Part shown: positions 38,256 through 53,081 of the stretch, piece after piece
Layout: each line of letters opens with the position of its first letter
Position numbering within the stretch: the stretch's first letter is position 1
From: Sinohyriopsis cumingii
Taxonomy: Eukaryota > Mollusca > Bivalvia > Unionida > Unionidae
Length of the DNA: 64,000 nt
NCBI GenBank assembly: GCA_028554795.2
Contig: JAPYKE020000528.1
Location: 124,001 to 188,000 of the forward strand
Direction of reading: 5' to 3'
Translations under genes and position numbers: made by a program
Notes under the pieces: generated by a model
The model's input: only the letters and a program-made list of their open reading frames with translations
Database searches by the model: none
What the model was told of the DNA's origin: nothing

Positions 38256-40373
38256 TAGAGAAATCCAAGGTAGACTTAAGGGAGGCAACTCATCAGGTAA
38301 CATCAAATGTATGGACCAATCTTTGTAAACTGAACCACATCAGTTGGGAAACTTAAACAATGAAATTCTATACCCATATTTATCCCATCTGTTGATAAAA
38401 CAATATGCATGGATGATGTATTTTAAGAACACTAAGAAGGACACCTCTAAATCATTTTCATACTGGCCGGCACATAATGTTGTTGAAGTTGCTGCTATTT
38501 AGAAGTGTGTTTTGCTAGTGATTGTCACCTGCATAGAACTGAATCTAAAGCAAATAGAAAATCATGCAAAGTAAAAAAGGGGAGGAGAAAAAACACAATG
38601 TAAAAAAGGGACATCCATTTAATATAACTCACCAAAAACTTCAATGAAACTGGTGCAGATATATTTGTTCCTGTGAAAGCTCCACAACAATTGGCATGTC
38701 TGACTCCCAATAAATTGTTGATGTTGTCCTGCTGTTAGCAATATCACTTCAGCAGGTGTGCTCCCATACACCTTGAGGCCTACAACAAAATAAAACCCTG
38801 AACTTCTTATATACAGGTCATTATAACTTAAATTTCTGTAAATAAGATGAAATATATGTACTGAAACATTACATCATGAGTAGATATGGATGTAAGAGCA
38901 TTAAATTAAGGTAATCATCATAAAATTAGGAAAATATACTAAGTTTATACTGAAAATGTTGATAAACTGAATAAGTATGTGAAATACTTCAATTAAACCA
39001 CCTTGCTTGAAACTTATAAGGCTTTTGTTGTTCATTAGGAGAATGGATCAGGAGCAATACCTGGTAGTATTAAAACTGTTGAGTTAAGTCCCTTCTTCTA
39101 CTATGATTAAGTGCAATCAAATCTATAGGAAGTGTATGTTTGGAATACCTAACTATGTCAGATTCAAGATATGGAGGTAATAAGGATATGATTTATGGCA
39201 CAGTGAATCACATTTGACAAGACTGAAAAAATGACACCGGTTCTTAAGGTCTCACTGGACAGTTTATCTGGTGAATTTTCATCCGACGATGACCAATTAC
39301 AGAAAAGTGAGAATAATTTTACACTGAAGATACAAATAAAAACAAACTAATGATTTTTGTAGAAAGCATACATGTGAGATTTTGACTGCAGTAATCAGGT
39401 TAATTCCTGATGCAACTGGTGGTTTTTATACTGAACCAACACTGCCACCAACCCCTAAATTTTACATTCATTTTTGACAAGAAATAGCTATTTTGAATAT
39501 TTTTCTGTGACAAGGCAGCTAAAAGAATCAGTATGTGCCTTATGCATGAATAAAGTTCACTAGTACTATAACAAATTAGCATACTTTTCATCACCCCTCA
39601 ACCATCTAGATTTTTAGATATTTACCTCTGTAGCAGACACACAAAAATACGTAAGCCAAGTCGACAGCTCATTTGCAGCCCGAGTTACGCATTTCATCTC
39701 CAATGCAAATCTAACTGTGACAGGCAGTCACCAACAAGCCAACCTATTTCCAAGCCTAACTCAAAGTAAATCTGAACCACATATAAATGCTAGGCTTGTG
39801 ATAATTAGGTTCATGCCTTCTACCTTAAAAATTAGGGGGGTGTCAAAATATGAAACTATCCAGTGAGACCTTAAGAATTCAAATAGCAGTCTGATTAAGG
39901 GAAAATCTTCTTATTTTCAAAACTTTGACCAATTCTAAATAAAACGCAACCTTCAGAAGTTTGAAATTCAAAATTGTTTGTTTCCTATGATTTATTGAAT
40001 TTATTGATGACCAAAAGCTATCAAGCAGAGCAACAGCTATGAGACAGCTTCATACTTCATGTATTACTTTCACCTCTGAAACATACAATTTCTTTATATT
40101 ATGTCAGTTTCATCATTTTTCATAGCTAATACACCCTGTCTTGTTAGTGCCTGGTGATATCAGAGATATCTGAGAGCACAAATAATACAACTCTTCATGC
40201 AATCTGAAATAGTAGTGAATAAAAGATGTAAAGAAGCCAAGCTGAATTTCTTGTACAATGGCTGCAGAATGTACATGCCAAGTACTTGAAAGAATAATAA
40301 CGATGCACAGCATATATAAACTGACCAGAACTCTCTCACTGATTTCATGAAGAAGGTCAAATCTATTTTAGAA
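38256..40373 (+). repeat. Unit 19, 2,118 bp, twin of unit 24
   Basis: Carries A160G (38415), A239G (38494), T606C (38861) and G2054A (40309). T606C occurs elsewhere only in unit 24. Confidence 0.97.
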
Positions 40374-42490
40374 TAGAGAAATCCAAGGTAGACTTAAGGG
40401 AGGCAACTCATCAGGTAACATCAAATGTATGGACCAATCTTTGTAAACTGAACCACATCAGTTGGGAAACTTAAACAATGAAATTCTATACCCATATTTA
40501 TCCCATCTGTTGATAAAACAATATGCATGGATAATGTATTTTAAGAACACTAAGAAGGACACCTCTAAATCATTTTCATACTGGCCGGCACATAATGTTG
40601 TTGAAGTTGCTGCTATTTAGAAGTGTGTTTTGCTAGTGATTGTCACCTGCATAGAACTGAATCTAAAGCAAATAGAAAATCATGCAAAATAAAAAAGGGG
40701 AGGAGAAAAAACACAATGTAAAAAGGGACATCCATTTAATATAACTCACCAAAAACTTCAATGAAACTGGTGCAGATATATTTGTTCCTGTGAAAGCTCC
40801 ACAACAATTGGCATGTCTGACTCCCAATAAATTGTTGATGTTGTCCTGCTGTTAGCAATATCACTTCAGCAGGTGTGCTCCCATACACCTTGAGGCCTAC
40901 AACAAAATAAAACCCTGAACTTCTTATATACAGGTCATTATAACTTAAATTTCTGTAAATAAGATGAAATATATGTATTGAAACATTACATCATGAGTAG
41001 ATATGGATGTAAGAGCATTAAATTAAGGTAATCATCATAAAATTAGGAAAATATACTAAGTTTATACTGAAAATGTTGATAAACTGAATAAGTATGTGAA
41101 ATACTTCAATTAAACCACCTTGCTTGAAACTTATAAGGCTTTTGTTGTTCATTAGGAGAATGGATCAGGAGCAATACCTGGTAGTATTAAAACTGTTGAG
41201 TTAAGTCCCTTCTTCTACTATGATTAAGTGCAATCAAATCTATAGGAAGTGTATGTTTGGAATACCTAACTATGTCAGATTCAAGATATGGAGGTAATAA
41301 GGATATGATTTATGGCACAGTGAATCACATTTGACAAGACTGAAAAAATGACACCGGTTCTTAAGGTCTCACTGGACAGTTTATCTGGTGAATTTTCATC
41401 CGACGATGACCAATTACAGAAAAGTGAGAATAATTTTACACTGAAGATACAAATAAAAACAAACTAATGATTTTTGTAGAAAGCATACATGTGAGATTTT
41501 GACTGCAGTAATCAGGTTAATTCCTGATGCAACTGGTGGTTTTTATACTGAACCAACACTGCCACCAACCCCTAAATTTTACATTCATTTTTGACAAGAA
41601 ATAGCTATTTTGAATATTTTTCTGTGACAAGGCAGCTAAAAGAATCAGTATGTGCCTTATGCATGAATAAAGTTCACTAGTACTATAACAAATTAGCATA
41701 CTTTTCATCACCCCTCAACCATCTAGATTTTTAGATATTTACCTCTGTAGCAGACACACAAAAATACGTAAGCCAAGTCGACAGCTCATTTGCAGCCCGA
41801 GTTACGCATTTCATCTCCAATGCAAATCTAACTGTGACAGGCAGTCACCAACAAGCCAACCTATTTCCAAGCCTAACTCAAAGTAAATCTGAACCACATA
41901 TAAATGCTAGGCTTGTGATAATTAGGTTCATGCCTTCTACCTTAAAAATTAGGGGGGTGTCAAAATATGAAACTATCCAGTGAGACCTTAAGAATTCAAA
42001 TAGCAGTCTGATTAAGGGAAAATCTTCTTATTTTCAAAACTTTGACCAATTCTAAATAAAACGCAACCTTCAGAAGTTTGAAATTCAAAATTGTTTGTTT
42101 CCTATGATTTATTGAATTTATTGATGACCAAAAGCTATCAAGCAGAGCAACAGCTATGAGACAGCTTCATACTTCATGTATTACTTTCACCTCTGAAACA
42201 TACAATTTCTTTATATTATGTCAGTTTCATCATTTTTCATAGCTAATACACCCTGTCTTGTTAGTGCCTGGTGATATCAGAGATATCTGAGAGCACAAAT
42301 AATACAACTCTTCATGCAATCTGAAATAGTAGTGAATAAAAGATGTAAAGAAGCCAAGCTGAATTTCTTGTACAATGGCTGCAGAATGTACATGCCAAGT
42401 ACTTGAAAGAATAATAACGATGCACGGCATATATAAACTGACCAGAACTCTCTCACTGATTTCATGAAGAAGGTCAAATCTATTTTAGAA
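40374..42490 (+). repeat. Unit 20, 2,117 bp, twin of unit 25
   Basis: Carries A239G (40612), G316A (40689) and one A fewer in the run at unit positions 347-352. The last two are shared only with unit 25. Confidence 0.97.
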
Positions 42491-44610
42491 TAGAGAAATC
42501 CAAGGTAGACTTAAGGGAGGCAACTCATCAGGTAACATCAAATGTATGGACCAATCTTTGTAAACTGAACCACATCAGTTGGGAAACTTAAACAATGAAA
42601 TTCTATACCCATATTTATCCCATCTGTTGATAAAACAATATGCATGGATAATGTATTTTAAGAACACTAAGAAGGACACCTCTAAATCATTTTCATACTG
42701 GCCGGCACATAATGTTGTTGAAGTTGCTACTATTTAGAAGTGTGTTTTGCTAGTGATTGTCACCTGCATAGAACTGAATCTAAAGCAAATAGAAAATCAT
42801 GCAAAGTAAAAAAGGGGAGGAGAAAAAACACAATGTAAAAAAGGGACATCCATTTAATATAACTCACCAAAAACTTCAATGAAACTGGTGCAGATATATT
42901 TGTTCCTGTGAAAGCTCCACAACAATTGGCATGTCTGACTCCCAATAAATTGTTGATGTTGTCCTGCTGTTAGCAATATCACTTCAGCAGGTGTGCTCCC
43001 ATACACCTTGAGGCCTACAACAAAATAAAACCCTGAACTTCTTATATACAGGTCATTATAACTTAAATTTCTGTAAATAAGATGAAATATATGTATTGAA
43101 ACATTACATCATGAGTAGATATGGATGTAAGAGCATTAAATTAAGGTAATCATCATAAAATTAGGAAAATATACTAAGTTTATACTGAAAATGTTGATAA
43201 ACTGAATAAGTATGTGAAATACTTCAATTAAACCACCTTGCTTGAAACTTATAAGGCTTTTGTTGTTCATTAGGAGAATGGATCAGGAGCAATACCTGGT
43301 AGTATTAAAACTGTTGAGTTAAGTCCCTTCTTCTACTATGATTAAGTGCAATCAAATCTATAGGAAGTGTATGTTTGGAATACCTAACTATGTCAGATTC
43401 AAGATATGGAGGTAATAAGGATATGATTTATGGCACAGTGAATCACATTTGACAAGACTGAAAAAATGACACCGGTTCTTAAGGTCTCACTGGACAGTTT
43501 ATCTGGTGAATTTTCATCCGACGATGACCAATTACAGAAAAGTGAGAATAATTTTACACTGAAGATACAAATAAAAACAAACTAATGATTTTTGTAGAAA
43601 GCATACATGTGAGATTTTGACTGCAGTAATCAGGTTAATTCCTGATGCAACTGGTGGTTTTTATACTGAACCAACACTGCCACCAACCCCTAAATTTTAC
43701 ATTCATTTTTGACAAGAAATAGCTATTTTGAATATTTTTCTGTGACAAGGCAGCTAAAAGAATCAGTATGTGCCTTATGCATGAATAAAGTTCACTAGTA
43801 CTATAACAAATTAGCATACTTTTCATCACCCCTCAACCATCTAGATTTTTAGATATTTACCTCTGTAGCAGACACACAAAAATACGTAGCCCGAGTTACG
43901 CATTTGATCTCCAATGCAAATCTAACTGTGACAGGCAGTCACCAACAAGCCAACCTATTTCAAAGCCTAACTCAAAGTAAATCTGAACCACATTATAGAT
44001 TTAGCTTATGTGTGAATTTATAAATGCTAGGCTTGTGATAATTAGGTTCATGCCTTCTACCTTAAAAATTAGGGGGGTGTCAAAATATGAAACTATCCAG
44101 TGAGACCTTAAGAATTCAAATAGCAGTCTGATTAAGGGAAAATCTTCTTATTTTCAAAACTTTGACCAATTCTAAATAAAACGCAACCTTCAGAAGTTTG
44201 AAATTCAAAATTGTTTGTTTCCTATGATTTATTGAATTTATTGATGACCAAAAGCTATCAAGCAGAGCAACAGCTATGAGACAGCTTCATACTTCATGTA
44301 TTACTTTCACCTCTGAAACATACAATTTCTTTATATTATGTCAGTTTCATCATTTTTCATAGCTAATACACCCTGTCTTGTTAGTGCCTGGTGATATCAG
44401 AGATATCTGAGAGCACAAATAATACAACTCTTCATGCAATCTGAAATAGTAGTGAATAAAAGATGTAAAGAAGCCAAGCTGAATTTCTTGTACAATGGCT
44501 GCAGAATGTACATGCCAAGTACTTGAAAGAATAATAACGATGCACGGCATATATAAACTGACCAGAACTCTCTCACTGATTTCATGAAGAAGGTCAAATC
44601 TATTTTAGAA
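42491..44610 (+). repeat. Unit 21, 2,120 bp, 24-bp deletion plus 26-bp segment, twin of unit 26
   Basis: Lacks unit positions 1398-1421 (junction 43887/43888). Carries C1440G (43906), C1496A (43962) and the 26-bp segment (43994-44019). The deletion and C1496A are shared only with unit 26. Confidence 0.97.
43887..43888. other. Junction of 24-bp deletion, unit 21
   Basis: Unit positions 1398-1421 are missing between ATACGT and AGCCCGAG. The lost segment holds the GTCGAC (SalI) site otherwise present once per copy. AGCC occurs at both edges of the consensus, one base out of register with a simple slippage product; only a single A of true microhomology remains. Confidence 0.95.
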
Positions 44611-46728
44611 TAGAGAAATCCAAGGTAGACTTAAGGGAGGCAACTCATCAGGTAACATCAAATGTATGGACCAATCTTTGTAAACTGAACCACATCAGTT
44701 GGGAAACTTAAACAATGAAATTCTATACCCATATTTATCCCATCTGTTGATAAAACAATATGCATGGATAATGTATTTTAAGAACACTAAGAAGGACACC
44801 TCTAAATCATTTTCATACTGGCCGGCACATAATGTTGTTGAAGTTGCTGCTATTTAGAAGTGTGTTTTGCTAGTGATTGTCACCTGCATAGAACTGAATC
44901 TAAAGCAAATAGAAAATCATGCAAAGTAAAAAAGGGGAGGAGAAAAAACACAATGTAAAAAAGGGACATCCATTTAATATAACTCACCAAAAACTTCAAT
45001 GAAACTGGTGCAGATATATTTGTTCCTGTGAAAGCTCCACAACAATTGGCATGTCTGACTCCCAATAAATTGTTGATGTTGTCCTGCTGTTAGCAATATC
45101 ACTTCAGCAGGTGTGCTCCCATACACCTTGAGGCCTACAACAAAATAAAACCCTGAACTTCTTATATACAGGTCATTATAACTTAAATTTCTGTAAATAA
45201 GATGAAATATATGTATTGAAACATTACATCATGAGTAGATATGGATGTAAGAGCATTAAATTAAGGTAATCATCATAAAATTAGGAAAATATACTAAGTT
45301 TATACTGAAAATGTTGATAAACTGAATAAGTATGTGAAATACTTCAATTAAACCACCTTGCTTGAAACTTATAAGGCTTTTGTTGTTCATTAGGAGAATG
45401 GATCAGGAGCAATACCTGGTAGTATTAAAACTGTTGAGTTAAGTCCCTTCTTCTACTATGATTAAGTGCAATCAAATCTATAGGAAGTGTATGTTTGGAA
45501 TACCTAACTATGTCAGATTCAAGATATGGAGGTAATAAGGATATGATTTATGGCACAGTGAATCACATTTGACAAGACTGAAAAAATGACACCGGTTCTT
45601 AAGGTCTCACTGGACAGTTTATCTGGTGAATTTTCATCCGACGATGACCAATTACAGAAAAGTGAGAATAATTTTACACTGAAGATACAAATAAAAACAA
45701 ACTAATGATTTTTGTAGAAAGCATACATGTGAGATTTTGACTGCAGTAATCAGGTTAATTCCTGATGCAACTGGTGGTTTTTATACTGAACCAACACTGC
45801 CACCAACCCCTAAATTTTACATTCATTTTTGACAAGAAATAGCTATTTTGAATATTTTTCTGTGACAAGGCAGCTAAAAGAATCAGTATGTGCCTTATGC
45901 ATGAATAAAGTTCACTAGTACTATAACAAATTAGCATACTTTTCATCACCCCTCAACCATCTAGATTTTTAGATATTTACCTCTGTAGCAGACACACAAA
46001 AATACGTAAGCCAAGTCGACAGCTCATTTGCAGCCCGAGTTACGCATTTCATCTCCAATGCAAATCTAACTGTGACAGGCAGTCACCAACAAGCCAACCT
46101 ATTTCCAAGCCTAACTCAAAGTAAATCTGAACCACATATAAATGCTAGGCTTGTGATAATTAGGTTCATGCCTTCTACCTTAAAAATTAGGGGGGTGTCA
46201 AAATATGAAACTATCCAGTGAGACCTTAAGAATTCAAATAGCAGTCTGATTAAGGGAAAATCTTCTTATTTTCAAAACTTTGACCAATTCTAAATAAAAC
46301 GCAACCTTCAGAAGTTTGAAATTCAAAATTGTTTGTTTCCTATGATTTATTGAATTTATTGATGACCAAAAGCTATCAAGCAGAGCAACAGCTATGAGAC
46401 AGCTTCATACTTCATGTATTACTTTCACCTCTGAAACATACAATTTCTTTATATTATGTCAGTTTCATCATTTTTCATAGCTAATACACCCTGTCTTGTT
46501 AGTGCCTGGTGATATCAGAGATATCTGAGAGCACAAATAATACAACTCTTCATGCAATCTGAAATAGTAGTGAATAAAAGATGTAAAGAAGCCAAGCTGA
46601 ATTTCTTGTACAATGGCTGCAGAATGTACATGCCAAGTACTTGAAAGAATAATAACGATGCACGGCATATATAAACTGACCAGAACTCTCTCACTGATTT
46701 CATGAAGAAGGTCAAATCTATTTTAGAA
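44611..46728 (+). repeat. Unit 22, 2,118 bp, duplication junction copy
   Basis: Carries A239G (44849) like unit 27 but is consensus from there on like unit 17. It is the hybrid copy expected at the inner junction of a tandem duplication of the five-unit block. Confidence 0.97.
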
Positions 46729-48846
46729 TAGAGAAATCCAAGGTAGACTTAAGGGAGGCAACTCATCAGGTAACATCAAATGTATGGACCAATCTTTGTA
46801 AACTGAACCACATCAGTTGGGAAACTGAAACAATGAAATTCTATACCCATATTTATCCCATCTGTTGATAAAACAATATGCATGGATAATGTATTTTAAG
46901 AACACTAAGAAGGACACCTCTAAATCATTTTCATACTGGCCGGCACATAATGTTGTTGAAGTTGCTACTATTTAGAAGTGTGTTTTGCTAGTGATTGTCA
47001 CCTGCATAGAACTGAATCTAAAGCAAATAGAAAATCATGCAAAGTAAAAAAGGGGAGGAGAAAAAACACAATGTAAAAAAGGGACATCCATTTAATATAA
47101 CTCACCAAAAACTTCAATGAAACTGGTGCAGATATATTTGTTCCTGTGAAAGCTCCACAACAATTGGCATGTCTGACTCCCAATAAATTGTTGATGTTGT
47201 CCTGCTGTTAGCAATATCACTTCAGCAGGTGTGCTCCCATACACCTTGAGGCCTACAACAAAATAAAACCCTGAACTTCTTATATACAGGTCATTATAAC
47301 TTAAATTTCTGTAAATAAGATGAAATATATGTATTGAAACATTACATCATGAGTAGATATGGATGTAAGAGCATTAAATTAAGGTAATCATCATAAAATT
47401 AGGAAAATATACTAAGTTTATACTGAAAATGTTGATAAACTGAATAAGTATGTGAAATACTTCAATTAAACCACCTTGCTTGAAACTTATAAGGCTTTTG
47501 TTGTTCATTAGGAGAATGGATCAGGAGCAATACCTGGTAGTATTAAAACTGTTGAGTTAAGTCCCTTCTTCTACTATGATTAAGTGCAATCAAATCTATA
47601 GGAAGTGTATGTTTGGAATACCTAACTATGTCAGATTCAAGATATGGAGGTAATAAGGATATGATTTATGGCACAGTGAATCACATTTGACAAGACTGAA
47701 AAAATGACACCGGTTCTTAAGGTCTCACTGGACAGTTTATCTGGTGAATTTTCATCCGACGATGACCAATTACAGAAAAGTGAGAATAATTTTACACTGA
47801 AGATACAAATAAAAACAAACTAATGATTTTTGTAGAAAGCATACATGTGAGATTTTGACTGCAGTAATCAGGTTAATTCCTGATGCAACTGGTGGTTTTT
47901 ATACTGAACCAACACTGCCACCAACCCCTAAATTTTACATTCATTTTTGACAAGAAATAGCTATTTTGAATATTTTTCTGTGACAAGGCAGCTAAAAGAA
48001 TCAGTATGTGCCTTATGCATGAATAAAGTTCACTAGTACTATAACAAATTAGCATACTTTTCATCACCCCTCAACCATCTAGATTTTTAGATATTTACCT
48101 CTGTAGCAGACACACAAAAATACGTAAGCCAAGTCGACAGCTCATTTGCAGCCCGAGTTACGCATTTCATCTCCAATGCAAATCTAACTGTGACAGGCAG
48201 TCACCAACAAGCCAACCTATTTCCAAGCCTAACTCAAAGTAAATCTGAACCACATATAAATGCCAGGCTTGTGATAATTAGGTTCATGCCTTCTACCTTA
48301 AAAATTAGGGGGGTGTCAAAATATGAAACTATCCAGTGAGACCTTAAGAATTCAAATAGCAGTCTGATTAAGGGAAAATCTTCTTATTTTCAAAACTTTG
48401 ACCAATTCTAAATAAAACGCAACCTTCAGAAGTTTGAAATTCAAAATTGTTTGTTTCCTATGATTTACTGAATTTATTGATGACCAAAAGCTATCAAGCA
48501 GAGCAACAGCTATGAGACAGCTTCATACTTCATGTATTACTTTCACCTCTGAAACATACAATTTCTTTATATTATGTCAGTTTCATCATTTTTCATAGCT
48601 AATACACCCTGTCTTGTTAGTGCCTGGTGATATCAGAGATATCTGAGAGCACAAATAATACAACTCTTCATGCAATCTGAAATAGTAGTGAATAAAAGAT
48701 GTAAAGAAGCCAAGCTGAATTTCTTGTACAATGGCTGCAGAATGTACATGCCAAGTACTTGAAAGAATAATAACGATGCACAGCATATATAAACTGACCA
48801 GAACTCTCTCACTGATTTCATGAAGAAGGTCAAATCTATTTTAGAA
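46729..48846 (+). repeat. Unit 23, 2,118 bp, twin of unit 18
   Basis: Carries T99G (46827), T1536C (48264), T1740C (48468) and G2054A (48782), each exactly 10,591 bp after its counterpart. Confidence 0.97.
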
Positions 48847-50964
48847 TAGAGAAATCCAAGGTAGACTTAAGGGAGGCAACTCATCAGGTAACATCAAATG
48901 TATGGACCAATCTTTGTAAACTGAACCACATCAGTTGGGAAACTTAAACAATGAAATTCTATACCCATATTTATCCCATCTGTTGATAAAACAATATGCA
49001 TGGATGATGTATTTTAAGAACACTAAGAAGGACACCTCTAAATCATTTTCATACTGGCCGGCACATAATGTTGTTGAAGTTGCTGCTATTTAGAAGTGTG
49101 TTTTGCTAGTGATTGTCACCTGCATAGAACTGAATCTAAAGCAAATAGAAAATCATGCAAAGTAAAAAAGGGGAGGAGAAAAAACACAATGTAAAAAAGG
49201 GACATCCATTTAATATAACTCACCAAAAACTTCAATGAAACTGGTGCAGATATATTTGTTCCTGTGAAAGCTCCACAACAATTGGCATGTCTGACTCCCA
49301 ATAAATTGTTGATGTTGTCCTGCTGTTAGCAATATCACTTCAGCAGGTGTGCTCCCATACACCTTGAGGCCTACAACAAAATAAAACCCTGAACTTCTTA
49401 TATACAGGTCATTATAACTTAAATTTCTGTAAATAAGATGAAATATATGTACTGAAACATTACATCATGAGTAGATATGGATGTAAGAGCATTAAATTAA
49501 GGTAATCATCATAAAATTAGGAAAATATACTAAGTTTATACTGAAAATGTTGATAAACTGAATAAGTATGTGAAATACTTCAATTAAACCACCTTGCTTG
49601 AAACTTATAAGGCTTTTGTTGTTCATTAGGAGAATGGATCAGGAGCAATACCTGGTAGTATTAAAACTGTTGAGTTAAGTCCCTTCTTCTACTATGATTA
49701 AGTGCAATCAAATCTATAGGAAGTGTATGTTTGGAATACCTAACTATGTCAGATTCAAGATATGGAGGTAATAAGGATATGATTTATGGCACAGTGAATC
49801 ACATTTGACAAGACTGAAAAAATGACACCGGTTCTTAAGGTCTCACTGGACAGTTTATCTGGTGAATTTTCATCCGACGATGACCAATTACAGAAAAGTG
49901 AGAATAATTTTACACTGAAGATACAAATAAAAACAAACTAATGATTTTTGTAGAAAGCATACATGTGAGATTTTGACTGCAGTAATCAGGTTAATTCCTG
50001 ATGCAACTGGTGGTTTTTATACTGAACCAACACTGCCACCAACCCCTAAATTTTACATTCATTTTTGACAAGAAATAGCTATTTTGAATATTTTTCTGTG
50101 ACAAGGCAGCTAAAAGAATCAGTATGTGCCTTATGCATGAATAAAGTTCACTAGTACTATAACAAATTAGCATACTTTTCATCACCCCTCAACCATCTAG
50201 ATTTTTAGATATTTACCTCTGTAGCAGACACACAAAAATACGTAAGCCAAGTCGACAGCTCATTTGCAGCCCGAGTTACGCATTTCATCTCCAATGCAAA
50301 TCTAACTGTGACAGGCAGTCACCAACAAGCCAACCTATTTCCAAGCCTAACTCAAAGTAAATCTGAACCACATATAAATGCTAGGCTTGTGATAATTAGG
50401 TTCATGCCTTCTACCTTAAAAATTAGGGGGGTGTCAAAATATGAAACTATCCAGTGAGACCTTAAGAATTCAAATAGCAGTCTGATTAAGGGAAAATCTT
50501 CTTATTTTCAAAACTTTGACCAATTCTAAATAAAACGCAACCTTCAGAAGTTTGAAATTCAAAATTGTTTGTTTCCTATGATTTATTGAATTTATTGATG
50601 ACCAAAAGCTATCAAGCAGAGCAACAGCTATGAGACAGCTTCATACTTCATGTATTACTTTCACCTCTGAAACATACAATTTCTTTATATTATGTCAGTT
50701 TCATCATTTTTCATAGCTAATACACCCTGTCTTGTTAGTGCCTGGTGATATCAGAGATATCTGAGAGCACAAATAATACAACTCTTCATGCAATCTGAAA
50801 TAGTAGTGAATAAAAGATGTAAAGAAGCCAAGCTGAATTTCTTGTACAATGGCTGCAGAATGTACATGCCAAGTACTTGAAAGAATAATAACGATGCACA
50901 GCATATATAAACTGACCAGAACTCTCTCACTGATTTCATGAAGAAGGTCAAATCTATTTTAGAA
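48847..50964 (+). repeat. Unit 24, 2,118 bp, twin of unit 19
   Basis: Carries A160G (49006), A239G (49085), T606C (49452) and G2054A (50900). Confidence 0.97.
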
Positions 50965-53081
50965 TAGAGAAATCCAAGGTAGACTTAAGGGAGGCAACTC
51001 ATCAGGTAACATCAAATGTATGGACCAATCTTTGTAAACTGAACCACATCAGTTGGGAAACTTAAACAATGAAATTCTATACCCATATTTATCCCATCTG
51101 TTGATAAAACAATATGCATGGATAATGTATTTTAAGAACACTAAGAAGGACACCTCTAAATCATTTTCATACTGGCCGGCACATAATGTTGTTGAAGTTG
51201 CTGCTATTTAGAAGTGTGTTTTGCTAGTGATTGTCACCTGCATAGAACTGAATCTAAAGCAAATAGAAAATCATGCAAAATAAAAAAGGGGAGGAGAAAA
51301 AACACAATGTAAAAAGGGACATCCATTTAATATAACTCACCAAAAACTTCAATGAAACTGGTGCAGATATATTTGTTCCTGTGAAAGCTCCACAACAATT
51401 GGCATGTCTGACTCCCAATAAATTGTTGATGTTGTCCTGCTGTTAGCAATATCACTTCAGCAGGTGTGCTCCCATACACCTTGAGGCCTACAACAAAATA
51501 AAACCCTGAACTTCTTATATACAGGTCATTATAACTTAAATTTCTGTAAATAAGATGAAATATATGTATTGAAACATTACATCATGAGTAGATATGGATG
51601 TAAGAGCATTAAATTAAGGTAATCATCATAAAATTAGGAAAATATACTAAGTTTATACTGAAAATGTTGATAAACTGAATAAGTATGTGAAATACTTCAA
51701 TTAAACCACCTTGCTTGAAACTTATAAGGCTTTTGTTGTTCATTAGGAGAATGGATCAGGAGCAATACCTGGTAGTATTAAAACTGTTGAGTTAAGTCCC
51801 TTCTTCTACTATGATTAAGTGCAATCAAATCTATAGGAAGTGTATGTTTGGAATACCTAACTATGTCAGATTCAAGATATGGAGGTAATAAGGATATGAT
51901 TTATGGCACAGTGAATCACATTTGACAAGACTGAAAAAATGACACCGGTTCTTAAGGTCTCACTGGACAGTTTATCTGGTGAATTTTCATCCGACGATGA
52001 CCAATTACAGAAAAGTGAGAATAATTTTACACTGAAGATACAAATAAAAACAAACTAATGATTTTTGTAGAAAGCATACATGTGAGATTTTGACTGCAGT
52101 AATCAGGTTAATTCCTGATGCAACTGGTGGTTTTTATACTGAACCAACACTGCCACCAACCCCTAAATTTTACATTCATTTTTGACAAGAAATAGCTATT
52201 TTGAATATTTTTCTGTGACAAGGCAGCTAAAAGAATCAGTATGTGCCTTATGCATGAATAAAGTTCACTAGTACTATAACAAATTAGCATACTTTTCATC
52301 ACCCCTCAACCATCTAGATTTTTAGATATTTACCTCTGTAGCAGACACACAAAAATACGTAAGCCAAGTCGACAGCTCATTTGCAGCCCGAGTTACGCAT
52401 TTCATCTCCAATGCAAATCTAACTGTGACAGGCAGTCACCAACAAGCCAACCTATTTCCAAGCCTAACTCAAAGTAAATCTGAACCACATATAAATGCTA
52501 GGCTTGTGATAATTAGGTTCATGCCTTCTACCTTAAAAATTAGGGGGGTGTCAAAATATGAAACTATCCAGTGAGACCTTAAGAATTCAAATAGCAGTCT
52601 GATTAAGGGAAAATCTTCTTATTTTCAAAACTTTGACCAATTCTAAATAAAACGCAACCTTCAGAAGTTTGAAATTCAAAATTGTTTGTTTCCTATGATT
52701 TATTGAATTTATTGATGACCAAAAGCTATCAAGCAGAGCAACAGCTATGAGACAGCTTCATACTTCATGTATTACTTTCACCTCTGAAACATACAATTTC
52801 TTTATATTATGTCAGTTTCATCATTTTTCATAGCTAATACACCCTGTCTTGTTAGTGCCTGGTGATATCAGAGATATCTGAGAGCACAAATAATACAACT
52901 CTTCATGCAATCTGAAATAGTAGTGAATAAAAGATGTAAAGAAGCCAAGCTGAATTTCTTGTACAATGGCTGCAGAATGTACATGCCAAGTACTTGAAAG
53001 AATAATAACGATGCACGGCATATATAAACTGACCAGAACTCTCTCACTGATTTCATGAAGAAGGTCAAATCTATTTTAGAA
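50965..53081 (+). repeat. Unit 25, 2,117 bp, twin of unit 20
   Basis: Carries A239G (51203), G316A (51280) and the one-base contraction of the A run at unit positions 347-352. Confidence 0.97.

Larger units (their letters stand above)
35459..46049 (+). repeat. Five-unit block, first copy (10,591 bp)
   Basis: At an offset of 10,591 bp the sequence matches without a visible mismatch from 34259 to 46049 against 44850 to 56640. The markers in order are T99G, T1536C, T1740C, G2054A, A160G, A239G, T606C, G316A, the A-run loss, the 24-bp deletion, C1496A and the 26-bp segment. Exact edges cannot be fixed within identical repeats; the block start lies between 34259 and 35459, and these coordinates use the rightmost option. 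Confidence 0.93.
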
